NCBI GenBank assembly: GCA_023382975.1
Contig: JAHDXO010000004.1
Coordinates: 1-64,000 of the forward strand
DNA length: 64,000 bases
Source of the DNA: Pirellulaceae bacterium
GTDB lineage: Bacteria; Planctomycetota; Planctomycetia; Pirellulales; Pirellulaceae
Direction: 5' to 3'
The notes beneath the pieces are model-generated. The model saw nothing but the letters and a program-made list of their open reading frames with translations. It was not told where the DNA came from and ran no database searches. Below are positions 46,835-56,400 of this stretch, in pieces (within the stretch, counting starts at the first letter, position 1; every line of letters begins with the position of its first letter). The position numbers and the translations under genes were made by a program.

Positions 46835-49729
46835 TCACCGCCCCTTGGCCATGGCGTCGGTTTCCGCCAGCGTGAACCGGGTGCAAACGACCGAGTGCTT
46901 TTCGGGGCCAGGTTGGTATTTGATGTACGTGGTAGCCACAAACGTCCCGTCCGGCAATCGCTCCAGGCCGGGATACCCGCAGTCGCTGCCGCGATGGCTG
47001 TGCAACAGCTTGACCCGGTACTGACCGTCTCGTCCCGCGATGATGTCCTCGTACCGCCCAACCCACGCGACGAAGTGGTTTCTGGTCGAGCTTGCTTGGC
47101 CCGTGTCTCGGAAGCAGACGACCAACCGTCCATCGTCCGCGTACTGCGCGATGTGGCGGTCGCCGAAAAGGCCCGGCGGCAACGGCTTGGCTTCGGACCA
47201 CGTACGTCCTTCGTCGTTGCTGGTCATGAACAGGGCGATGCGTCGATGGTTCTCGCGCAGCAGGCAGAGCAGTTGCCCCCCGTCGGGCGATCGCACGACT
47301 GCAGGCTCGCAAGGCTTCAAGTCGCCCAGATCCAGCAGGATGCGCCACGGGCTCCACGTCATCCCGCCATCGGTCGATTCGCTCTGAGCGACGACATTGG
47401 ACCGTGGGTCTTTCGTTTCGCCGGGACGCCGGATGTTGGTCAACCCCAGCAGTCGCTTGCCGCCGTCGACCGGCACGATCGAGCAGAACGGCATAACGCA
47501 GACCAAGCCAGTCGAACGCATCTCGGACCAAGTTCGCCCTTCGTCTTCCGAATGCGACACATGCATCGTACCGTCGGGCCCCTGTCCGGCAAATACAAAC
47601 AGTCGTGCGCGGCCCAAAGCCCGGACGGGCTCCAAAACAGGGACGTCCGGCGTCTGTCCCGCTTCCACATCCCGGTTCGCCGGATCGACCAGTCGGTAGA
47701 TGGCGGGGCAGTTGCGAACCGAATGCCACGACTCTGGAACGGGCAACAAATCGCTCCACGTCCGACCGCCGTCGTCGCTGCGTTTGATCGGCCCGCACGG
47801 CCCACCGTGGTTGTACGTCCAGACGCAGTACATCGTCTTGCCGTCCGGCATCAACAGCGTGGTCGGGTGGCCTTGGTAGACTTGTTCGGTGCCTTGGGCG
47901 ATGATCACGTGCCGCGCGGTGTCCCCGGAAAGATCCAGGGTGGACAGCGGAGCCTGCTGAGTGGTGGAATCGCCGCCGTCCGGTTCGGACGTCTTCCACT
48001 CCAAGACCTGGCCGTCAGCCTCAAGTCGTTCGCGCAATCGGTCGTAGGGCACCCGCTGGACCGGCACCTGCAGATCGATCGCCAAGGCGGCCGCCGTCGC
48101 CGCGCTCTGGCTGGTCGCCATGAACACCGGCTCCATGCGGATGCTGCTGAACGCCGTATGGCTGGCCGACAGAGCGAACGTCACGAACAGGTTCTGGCAC
48201 TCGGCAGCCTTCGGAACGATCACCGCGTATCCAATCGGATAAGGCGGCGCGCCGCCGCGTCCCGTGGCCGTCTTGCCCTCGCGGGCCACCACGCCGTCCT
48301 TGACGATCCGGCGGATCTCGTGCGTGTCGGTGCCGTACGAGCCGAGACTGACCGAATGCGGCGCGGCTTGGCGGCCGAAGGTGTGATGTTCGGTCAGTAC
48401 CAGATCGCCGATCATGCGGCGGCCTTCGCGAACGTAGATCTGATGCGGCCAGCCCCCGTTGTCGACAAATTCGTCGCGGGGCAGACCGAATTGCTTCATC
48501 TGCTCCCGTACCTTGTCTGGCACCCGGGGATCCGTGGCCAGGAAGTGCAACAGGCCCCGATGGTAATTCTCGTGTTCCTTGGCGATCTGTTCGCGGCGAG
48601 CGTAGCTGGCCTCGGGCCATTCCCAACTGGCGCCCGGAAGATTGCCGCCGAAAGTCGCTGTGTTGAAGTCCCATTTATCGTTCGGCAGCGGATCGTGCTT
48701 GGAGAACCAGCGCAAATCCAACTCGTCGCCGATGGCCAAGCATCCTTCGATGAATCGCGCGACAATCTCGTAACGCTGCGGGTCGTAGTCCGCAGGCGGC
48801 TCGATCGGCAGCCGGTCCGCGGCCGTGGTCAGGCACAGTCGGAAGCAGTAGGCCTGGATGCCGGGCGCGGGCTCCCCCGGCACGCCCGGTTCCCCGTCGT
48901 TGATCAGTGGCAATAGTCCGCTGCTTGGATCGCCCTTGACGACGTAGGGGTCCAGCGGCAAGTCGCGGTCCCATACTCCCTGTCCGCCGGGCACGCGTCC
49001 AGTCGAGCCGGGTTTCTGGTGATGGGTGCGAGGCCGGTAGATGTCCGCGTAATGGATCCCGTTGTACGTCTCGCCGTATTTCGCGTTGCCCTCGCGGATC
49101 AGGGTGTAACCGACCCCGGCCGCCGCCATCAGATCGCCCTCGTAGGTCGCATCGATGAACATCTTGGCTCGGAATACGGCGCCGTCTTCCATGACCAGTT
49201 CGGTAATGCGAGTCCCGTCCTTCGCGGCTGAGGCGAGCCGGGCATTGAGATGCACAGCGACCCCCGCCTGGTTGGCCATCCGGTCGAAAAGACGTTCTGC
49301 CTTGTGCGGCTCGATGGCGTAGGCGCCGCCCGTGGCGGGTCCGCCGCCATCGCTCCGAAACGGCTTGTCCCAGGCCAGCGTCACGCCGACCGTCGCTGCC
49401 AGTTGCGTGAAATACTCGCGGGCGATTCCCCCCACCGAGCGAGGATCCCCGATGTCCACCGCACTCAATCCGCCCGCCGTCATACCGCCCAGATGGCGAC
49501 CGGGCTCGGCGATCACCGCCGTCTTGCCCATCCGCGCCGCCTGGACCGCGGCGACCACGCCGCCCGAGGTGCCCCCGTACACGCAGACATCCGCTTCGAT
49601 GACCCGCGATTGGGCTCCATGCAGCGCCGAACCCATACTCAGCAGCAATACGGCAACGCCAGGGCAGGACCATGCTCTTCGCAAAACGCGTCGCCATGTC
49701 GCAACGAAAGCAGCCAATAGATTCTTCAT
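46835..49729 (-). CDS. Exported FAD-dependent oxidoreductase fused to a sialidase-like propeller
   Basis: ATG 49729 starts a 964-aa protein with a signal peptide (hydrophobic ~16-34, cleavage near LHG-A). The N-terminal FAD_oxidored domain (~40-600) has the dinucleotide motif VYGGTSGGVVAAVQAARMGK, GGMTAGGLSAVD and FIDATYEGDLMAAAGVGY. A six-bladed sialidase/BNR-type propeller (~630-960) follows, with four Asp boxes: SDDGGRTWSD, SEDEGRTWSE, STDGGMTWSP and SNDEGRTWSE. Each part is common in planctomycetes; having both in one chain is unusual. Likely it binds a carbohydrate with the propeller and oxidises it. It lies downstream of a sulfatase on the same strand. In-frame codons back to 49822 cross a family A repeat and are excluded. 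Confidence 0.83.
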   Translation of the reverse strand: MKNLLAAFVATWRRVLRRAWSCPGVAVLLLSMGSALHGAQSRVIEADVCVYGGTSGGVVAAVQAARMGKTAVIAEPGRHLGGMTAGGLSAVDIGDPRSVGGIAREYFTQLAATVGVTLAWDKPFRSDGGGPATGGAYAIEPHKAERLFDRMANQAGVAVHLNARLASAAKDGTRITELVMEDGAVFRAKMFIDATYEGDLMAAAGVGYTLIREGNAKYGETYNGIHYADIYRPRTHHQKPGSTGRVPGGQGVWDRDLPLDPYVVKGDPSSGLLPLINDGEPGVPGEPAPGIQAYCFRLCLTTAADRLPIEPPADYDPQRYEIVARFIEGCLAIGDELDLRWFSKHDPLPNDKWDFNTATFGGNLPGASWEWPEASYARREQIAKEHENYHRGLLHFLATDPRVPDKVREQMKQFGLPRDEFVDNGGWPHQIYVREGRRMIGDLVLTEHHTFGRQAAPHSVSLGSYGTDTHEIRRIVKDGVVAREGKTATGRGGAPPYPIGYAVIVPKAAECQNLFVTFALSASHTAFSSIRMEPVFMATSQSAATAAALAIDLQVPVQRVPYDRLRERLEADGQVLEWKTSEPDGGDSTTQQAPLSTLDLSGDTARHVIIAQGTEQVYQGHPTTLLMPDGKTMYCVWTYNHGGPCGPIKRSDDGGRTWSDLLPVPESWHSVRNCPAIYRLVDPANRDVEAGQTPDVPVLEPVRALGRARLFVFAGQGPDGTMHVSHSEDEGRTWSEMRSTGLVCVMPFCSIVPVDGGKRLLGLTNIRRPGETKDPRSNVVAQSESTDGGMTWSPWRILLDLGDLKPCEPAVVRSPDGGQLLCLLRENHRRIALFMTSNDEGRTWSEAKPLPPGLFGDRHIAQYADDGRLVVCFRDTGQASSTRNHFVAWVGRYEDIIAGRDGQYRVKLLHSHRGSDCGYPGLERLPDGTFVATTYIKYQPGPEKHSVVCTRFTLAETDAMAKGR

Positions 49730-49780
49730 TGTTCGCCCCGATCTAAAAAACTTCGAACTCCTCTTCCCGGATTCTGTCGC

Positions 49781-49842
49781 GTTGGAGTTCATGCGCCAAC
49801 GGAACACGGAAGAGCGCCACACGCTGAAGCGTGAACTCCAAC
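49781..49842. repeat. Dispersed inverted repeat, family A (short copy)
   Basis: The right arm (ACGCTGAAGCGTGAACTCCA..., 49820-49842) is almost identical to the copy at 20390-20413. The left arm (GTTGGAGTTCATGC, 49781-49794) is shortened or diverged. The element lies between the sulfatase and the FAD/sialidase gene and would be inside their transcript if these are co-transcribed. Confidence 0.7.
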
Positions 49843-49863
49843 CAAGAGAACCGCGCCCATCCC

Positions 49864-51720
49864 TTACTGCTTCTCGACGTAAGCGTAGTACGCGCCGATC
49901 CAGTTCCCCTGCGCGTCGTGGAACCGACCGCTCAGCGTCGTCGTCCCCGTGGTCAGCGGCACCCGGAAAACGGCTTCGTTGGCGCCGTCGGGAACGGCGT
50001 CCTGGTACTCGACCTCGCCGATCCGGATCGTGGCTCGAACGGCGGGGAACGCCCTGCCGGGCTCCGTGCGAAACGCCCGTTCGCCGGGCACCGAGTCGCC
50101 CGCGGGCAGATCGCTGCCGATCGGTCGGTCGGCCTCGGCGGGCCAGCGGCGCAGACGGATTTCGTAGGTGCCGTCCGCAACGACATGAACGTTCCAGAAG
50201 CCCGTATTGCCCTCACCACCCATCGCTCGGCGCACGAATCCCTGGTGCCACGGAGTCAGGTCGGTGGTGATCCAGTCGTGGCAGGTCAGCGTCGCGGGAT
50301 TCTCGGCCGGGTGGCCCAGGTGGATCGGCGTCGCGTGCTGAAACGTCGGTTCCAGTTCCGCCCACCAGCCCTCGTAGAAGGCTCGCAGGCGTGCCACCAC
50401 GTCCGGATGCTCGCCCGCCACGTTCCGTCGTTGGCCGGGATCGGTGTGAATGTCGTACAGCTCGGCACCGTTCACCAGTCGCCAGCGGCTCGTCATGACG
50501 GCGCTTTGTTTCCACTTGATCGGGTCTTTAACACGCTGCGAATCGGTGACCAGAATCCGATCGGGCCACTCGCCGTCCTCGGTTCGATCCACGAGCAATG
50601 GTCGGATGCTGCATCCGTCGAACCGCACGTCTTGCGGCGCGGGGATGCCGCACAGATCGATCAGCGTCGGCAGGATATCCACGTGAGCGGTGATCGGCTT
50701 GACGTCGCGTCCGCCGACGAGCCCGCCTGCTGGCCAGTGCAGGAAAAACGGCACGCGGTGCCCTCCGTCGTACTGACTGCCCTTCTGGCCTCGCATCCCG
50801 GCGTCGTAGACCTTGGCGCCGCTCGATGTGCCGTTGTCGGTGGTGAAGATGAAAATCGTGTTCTCGGTCAGACCTTCTCGGTCCAGGATCGCCCGCAGGC
50901 GACCGACGTTTTCGTCCAGATTGGCGATCATCCCGAAGAAGTTCGCCACATGGACGCCCAGGTCTTGATACGGCTGGCTGTACAATTCGGGCGAATGCAT
51001 CGGTCCGTGCGGCGCGTTCGTGGCGATGTACGCGAAGAACGGTTTGCCCGCCTGCTTCTGGGCCAGAATGAATCGCTGGGCATAGTCGAACCAGACATCG
51101 GTGCAGAATCCCTGGACCGGTTCGATGCGCCGGTTGTGGAAGTAGGAACCGTCGAAGTACGCGTTGTCCCAGTAGTCCGGCGTCTGCCCCACGCCGCCGC
51201 CGCCGTGGCGGATCACTTCGGAAAATCCGCGGTCCTCGGGCCGGTACGGATAGTTGTCGCCCAGATGCCACTTGCCGAACATCCCGGTGGCGTACCCAGC
51301 ATCCTGGAAGATTTGACCGATCGTCACTTCGTTCTCTCGCAGCATTGACCGGCCCATGATCGTGTGCCACACGCCGGTACGGTTCGACCAATGGCCGGTC
51401 AACAAAGCGGCTCGCGTCGGCGAGCACGTCGGCGCGACGTGGTAGTCCGTCAGCCGCACCGACTCGGCGTAGAGTTTGTCCAAATTCGGTGTTTTCAGGA
51501 CCGGATTTCCCAGGCAGCTCAAATCGCCGTAGCCCTGGTCGTCGCTCATCACCAACACCACATTCGGCAGCCGTCCCGGTTCACCGGCCACGCCTCGACT
51601 CGGCGAAAACACCGACATCGATGCCGCAGCGGCGGCCAACAACAAAGCTGTAAATCTTAGTAGCGTTGATTGGCACACACGGCGGCATGCTTGCGTTGCA
51701 GAGGTGTTGAAAGGGATCAT
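49864..51720 (-). CDS. Exported arylsulfatase-type sulfatase
   Basis: ATG 51720 gives 618 aa with an N-terminal hydrophobic signal (~20-40). The formylglycine motif is CSPTR (Cys99, in APTCSPTRAALLTG), so a maturing enzyme is needed to activate it. Metal and substrate landmarks include VVLVMSDDQGYGDL, FGKWHLGD and FIFTTDNG. A C-terminal beta region (~510-618) follows the usual core. It hydrolyses a sulfate ester, probably of a sulfated polysaccharide, outside the cytoplasm. The gene is divergent from the Uma2 gene and followed by the FAD/sialidase gene. The exact substrate is not predictable. Confidence 0.95.
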   Translation of the reverse strand: MIPFNTSATQACRRVCQSTLLRFTALLLAAAAASMSVFSPSRGVAGEPGRLPNVVLVMSDDQGYGDLSCLGNPVLKTPNLDKLYAESVRLTDYHVAPTCSPTRAALLTGHWSNRTGVWHTIMGRSMLRENEVTIGQIFQDAGYATGMFGKWHLGDNYPYRPEDRGFSEVIRHGGGGVGQTPDYWDNAYFDGSYFHNRRIEPVQGFCTDVWFDYAQRFILAQKQAGKPFFAYIATNAPHGPMHSPELYSQPYQDLGVHVANFFGMIANLDENVGRLRAILDREGLTENTIFIFTTDNGTSSGAKVYDAGMRGQKGSQYDGGHRVPFFLHWPAGGLVGGRDVKPITAHVDILPTLIDLCGIPAPQDVRFDGCSIRPLLVDRTEDGEWPDRILVTDSQRVKDPIKWKQSAVMTSRWRLVNGAELYDIHTDPGQRRNVAGEHPDVVARLRAFYEGWWAELEPTFQHATPIHLGHPAENPATLTCHDWITTDLTPWHQGFVRRAMGGEGNTGFWNVHVVADGTYEIRLRRWPAEADRPIGSDLPAGDSVPGERAFRTEPGRAFPAVRATIRIGEVEYQDAVPDGANEAVFRVPLTTGTTTLSGRFHDAQGNWIGAYYAYVEKQ

Positions 51721-51891
51721 TGCGGTGCCTCGATGGTAAAGGGCCAAACGAAGAACGTTCGCGGAACCAATGTGCTGCCAGTATTGCGCACCGCCGGACC
51801 AGCGTCAACGCTGCAAGTAGCCATCCCGGGACCGAACGCGAGGCATTGCTGCCGCACTCCGAAACGTCTGCCATGATGACCGGCAAGACGT

Positions 51892-51897
51892 TATAAT
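51892..51897 (+). promoter_or_regulatory. Candidate -10 element for the Uma2 gene
   Basis: A perfect TATAAT 34 bases before the ATG at 51932, in an otherwise GC-rich region between divergent genes. The hexamer 17 bases upstream (TGCCAT) is a poor -35, so the call is moderate. Confidence 0.4.
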
Positions 51898-51931
51898 TAC
51901 CATCTAGGCCAATACCACGAGGAAACAATCC

Positions 51932-52537
51932 ATGTCTATCGCTGCTTTAGAACCCTCCATCTTGCTGCTCGGTCCGGGCGCGGCGGGCATGATGCTCGCG
52001 CCCGACGAATTTGATGCGGCGGAATTCGAGGACGGTTTTCGTTACGAACGCATTCACGGAGTCCTGGTCGTGTCGCCCGCACCCTTGCCGCAGGAACGAG
52101 ATCCCAACGATGAACTAGGTCACCATTTGCGGTCCTATCGGCAGAACCATCCTCACGGCGGTTCGCTGGACAACACGCTGCCGGAGCATGACATCATGGT
52201 AGGCGACGACCGGCGGCGAGCGGATCGCGTCATTTGGGCCGGCTTGGGTCGGCAGCCTCGCGTGGACGAGATGCCCACGATCGTCGTCGAATTCGTCTCG
52301 GTCGGCAAACGCAGCCTCACCCGGGATTACGAGGTCAAACGCCGCGAGTATCTGGTGATCGGTGTGCAAGAGTACTGGGTGTTCAACCGCTTCAACCGCA
52401 CCTTGACCGTCTTCCATGCGAGCGGCAAGAAAGTCGTGCTGGGGGAAAACCAAACCTACTCGACGCCTCTGTTGCCGGGCTTTGAATTGCCGCTGGCCCG
52501 GCTGTTCGAATTGGCCAACCGCTGGGACGCCAGTTGA
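51932..52537 (+). CDS. Uma2 family PD-(D/E)XK nuclease-like protein
   Basis: The 201-aa protein has the Uma2 fold features: an N-terminal YERIHGVLVV, a first acidic position in RRADRVIWAG, then PTIVVEFVSVGKRSLTRDYE with the E-x-(S) motif and VKRREYLVIGVQEYWVFNRF. Uma2 proteins are abundant in cyanobacteria and planctomycetes, sometimes in dozens of copies; they resemble restriction-type nucleases, but their function is unproved. A GAGGA site precedes the ATG. Confidence 0.85.
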   Translation: MSIAALEPSILLLGPGAAGMMLAPDEFDAAEFEDGFRYERIHGVLVVSPAPLPQERDPNDELGHHLRSYRQNHPHGGSLDNTLPEHDIMVGDDRRRADRVIWAGLGRQPRVDEMPTIVVEFVSVGKRSLTRDYEVKRREYLVIGVQEYWVFNRFNRTLTVFHASGKKVVLGENQTYSTPLLPGFELPLARLFELANRWDAS

Positions 52538-52791
52538 CCGCGTCGCGCATCTGCGGATACTGACCGGTTGGATTCGCGCATCACGGGCCGCGACGTGCCC
52601 GGTCACCGCAACCACATAACCAGTATAATCCGTCTCTTTCCACCGGATAGACATGCGACACGTCGCTGGAAGCTGTCGGAAACACCAAGATTCTTGTTAG
52701 CCCTTATCTTCGTCGACGAACCTCAGGTTGTGCAGATGTCCGAGCGGGACGCTCAACGGCCGGACCACGGATTCCAGCAGCGCCGTCGGCA

Positions 52792-53382
52792 TTAGCACAG
52801 TTCGTAGAAGTCATCGGTGCCCAACTTCGACAAGTAACGCGGACCCAACTCGGCCAAGGGCTTCGAATCCGCCAAGCAAATCCAGTCGTCGATACTACCG
52901 CGAGAGCACCAGCGTTCGACGGAGAACAGACGCTTCTTCGCGTCGACCAATTGGAACCGCATGGTCTTCGAATATTGCGACGTTTGCGCGATACTTTGCG
53001 TTGCTGCCCGGGCGGCAAACGGCAGATAGCCCAGGCCCATGTCCTCAAACAGCCGATTGGTGGCGTTCTCGTCCATCATCGGTAGATAGACGACCAGACT
53101 GTCTCCGGAAACGTCGATCAGGAAACATGCCAATCCCGCGTACCGGCGGATTCCGTTAGCCAGCGTTTCGCGTTCTTCCGGAGTGCTCCGTGTGGGCTGA
53201 CGTTTGCGCAAGTGAACCTGCCCCGTCTCCGGACCTTCGTACACCTCGTATCCCTCCGGCACGTCTTCGACCGGCGTTCCTGTGACTTTGCGTCCGAAGT
53301 AATACCGTATCTTGCCGGTGCGGGTCTTCCCCGACTGCAAGTAGTATCGATCCTCTTTACGATTTACGTACTCGAACGCCAT
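52792..53382 (-). CDS. Protein of unknown function
   Basis: ATG 53382 with CGGAGA upstream gives 196 aa opening MAFEYVNRKEDRYYLQSGKT. Several basic/aromatic motifs follow (GKIRYYFGRKVTGTPVEDVP, EVYEGPETGQVHLRKRQ). The C-terminal half includes ERWCSRGSIDDWICLAD. There is no signal peptide or membrane segment. It looks like a conserved cytoplasmic protein, possibly nucleic-acid binding, but I cannot assign a family. The preceding 254 bases (52538-52791) hold no convincing gene. Confidence 0.7.
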   Translation of the reverse strand: MAFEYVNRKEDRYYLQSGKTRTGKIRYYFGRKVTGTPVEDVPEGYEVYEGPETGQVHLRKRQPTRSTPEERETLANGIRRYAGLACFLIDVSGDSLVVYLPMMDENATNRLFEDMGLGYLPFAARAATQSIAQTSQYSKTMRFQLVDAKKRLFSVERWCSRGSIDDWICLADSKPLAELGPRYLSKLGTDDFYELC

Positions 53383-53463
53383 GACACAGTCTCCGGGCAG
53401 CCGTTTTGACGAACGATCCGTTCCCAATTCTACGAAAGTGATAGGGCAGATGTCTTCCTCGAT

Positions 53464-56400
53464 TTACTGTCTCACGGCTTGGAAGCCGCAGAGAATCGGG
53501 GACTTGCGCGTGTCCTCGGGCAGATTGGTTTCGGACGGTGTCAGTTGAATCGTCAAGTCTCGTTGCACGGGAATGTCGCGGAATTCCCGGACCAGGGCGA
53601 GTTGCGAACCTCCCGCAGCGGCGGCGACATCAAGTCGTTCGAGCACGGTCCTTCCCTGCAACTGGACGTCGAACACTCGCTGCCCCGGCCCGATCTCCTC
53701 TGGTTCGGCAAACATCAGACGCACGGTGTACCGGCTCTCCGGCTGACCGTCGCCGATCAAGCGAAAGCGGAGCGGTTTGTCGTGGCGATAGCCCGAGGTG
53801 TAAACCCACGGGATGTCGGTGCCGGCAATCTCAGTCGTCAAGTCGTCCAGCCGGTAGCACATCGCGTCATCGTGTTGATAGGTCGGCAACCAGTCGCCCA
53901 GCGGACCGGGATCGACGCGAGCCGGGTAGGGGATCCAGAGGTGCCCCGCAGCGTCCGAACGATAGCCCGGCGCGCCGAGATTGATCGACACGAGCTGAAC
54001 AGGCAGCGAGACGGTTTCGGCCCGGCCGCCGGTGAAGCCGAGCGACCAGTCGTCGCCCTGCGACTTGGGGTACAAGGCAATCGAGGCGTAGATCGGCGTG
54101 TCGCAGGTACAGCCCGAACGGCCCTCGGGCGCTACGAAGATTCCACCGGCGGGCACCGCGCCCAGTCCGCAGGCCAAGTGCATTCCGGCAAACGGCGCAA
54201 AGCCGCTCGCCGTATCCAGATTGCAGTAAGCGATGCCGCCGCGTGCCCCAAACAAGGCCGCTCCCGAACCCAGCAAATGTCCGCAACCGATGTAGCCGCG
54301 GTGAAAATCCAGAGGCTGCGGTTGCCCGCTGAGCGGATTGGGCACCGTCTTCAATCGGCCGGTCTTCAATTCCCACGCGAACGGCTCGGCGTAGACAAAG
54401 TCGCCGACGATGATCGGACGCTTGCGGTATCCCTTCCGACCGCCCCACAGGAAGTCGCCTGACTCGGCATCCCAGGCGAAGATCGCGCGCCGCGCGAACT
54501 CGCCTTGCAGGAACTCGCGGTGCGGATGCCCCAAGCTGCCGATCCCGTGGACCACAACGACGCCGTCCTTGGCCATGCAGGCCGCGCCGCTGCGGCCCAA
54601 CACGGCCAAGTCGTCGAGCGTGATGTCGCGGCAGTTCAGCGGGCGTTCCCATCGCCGCTGTCCCGTGGCGGCATCCAGCGAGACCAGTTTGCGCAAATCG
54701 AGCGGAATCGGCTCGCCGCGCCGATCCATCGCGGGCCGATCCGCAACCGAATCGTCGGCGACGGTCTCGGCCACCGCCTGCCGCTGTTGTCCTTCGGTCA
54801 AATCACGATCCAGCAAGAACACTCGGCCGTCCGCCAGAGCAATCCCGTTGTGGTCGATGCCCCAGCCTCGATAGGTCCAAAGCGTCTGGCCCGTTCGCCG
54901 GTCGAGGGCGAAGAGCAGATCGCTGGTCTGTTCGACCGCGCGGCGGCGCTGATCGTCTACTTCCGCGCGGCTGCCGTAGACACAGTTGCCATCCACCGCG
55001 ATCCAGGCCCACTGGACTTCCGCTGCCGACGATCGGCCCGCCGCCACCTCCGGCAGACCGTCCGGCACGACGGGGACGCGGTAGGTCGCGACGGTCTCGC
55101 CCGTCGCTGCGTCCAGCCGCAAGCAGAGACCGCCGGGGACGACCACGTATAAGCTGTCGGTGTCGGCTGCCAGATTCGAGGTGTTGATCGGCAGGTGCTG
55201 GCGGGCCGCGCCCGGAATCTCGCGTTGCCAGAGACACGTGCCGTTGTACGCATCGTAAGCCAGAACCAGATCGTAGCCGACCGTAAACATCCGGCCCGCC
55301 ACCACCAACGGCATCGGACCAGTCGCGTGGCGGTCGATCCGCTGGCGCGGCCCCGGTTCCCCGTACCACAGCACGCCGAAGGGGCCTTTGACCAGCGGAT
55401 CTTCGCTGCTGGAAGTATTGGCCGCCGTTGCGTAGTTGTGGGTCCAATCGCGCGACTCGGGGACCGGCCCTCGAGTGATCCGCCACGTGTCGCCCGATCG
55501 TTCGACTGTCGCTTGGTGGCCGAACGCATCGCGAACCGAGGCGTCCCGTTCGTTCGGCGACGAGGCATCGCCGCCGGCGGCGCGGAACTCCACCGTCAAC
55601 CGGCCTCCGCACGGTCGCGTCACTCGAAACAACTCGCCAACCGTATCGGGCGTGGCATCGGCGGCGATCACCCGATCAAAGAGATAAGGCGGATAGGGCA
55701 GATGTGCCGAGTCGGCTTGTCGGACGCATGCGCGACCGCCATATAGTTTTTGTCCGGCCAGTTGGCGGCGGAGTTCGTCTACCTTCGTATTGTCGTTCGC
55801 CACGATCTCCGTGCGGAAGCCGTCCGTCTGGTCCAGCAAGTCTGCGAGATCCATCGTTCCGGCCCCGACGACCAAGGCATAACCTCGCTGGTCGGCGGCG
55901 CGCGACGGTGCGAGCGGTTCCACCAGCGAGTCCGTCGCCAACGATCGCGTTTCACCGTCCGCTACATTCGAGGACGGAGTAAAACAGCGGATCGCACCAT
56001 CGATCGTGCTGACATACAAGCGACCTTGCGCGACGGCCAGATCCCGAACGCAGCTGCTCGTTTCGTGACTCCACAAAGCCCGGCCGGTATTGGCGTCGAT
56101 GGCGTCGACCCGATTTTCGCCACCAGCATACAGAACATCGCCGGCCAGAATGAGCGACTCGTTCGAGATCTGCGGCGTCATCCAGCGACAGCGCGCAGCG
56201 AATTTCTGAAACAGTGTTGGGCGAGCCGCCTGCCATTGCTCCCAAGCGGCTTGGCCCCAGCGCAACGGGCCCGACTCCAGCTCTCGAACGCGGGCGTCGT
56301 CCTCGCCGAACTCGGCCTTCCGCCGTCCGTGGTTCTCGAGATGGTCCAGATACGAAGCGACTCGCAGCCGCTTGTACGTCTCCTCGAATTCACGACACTC

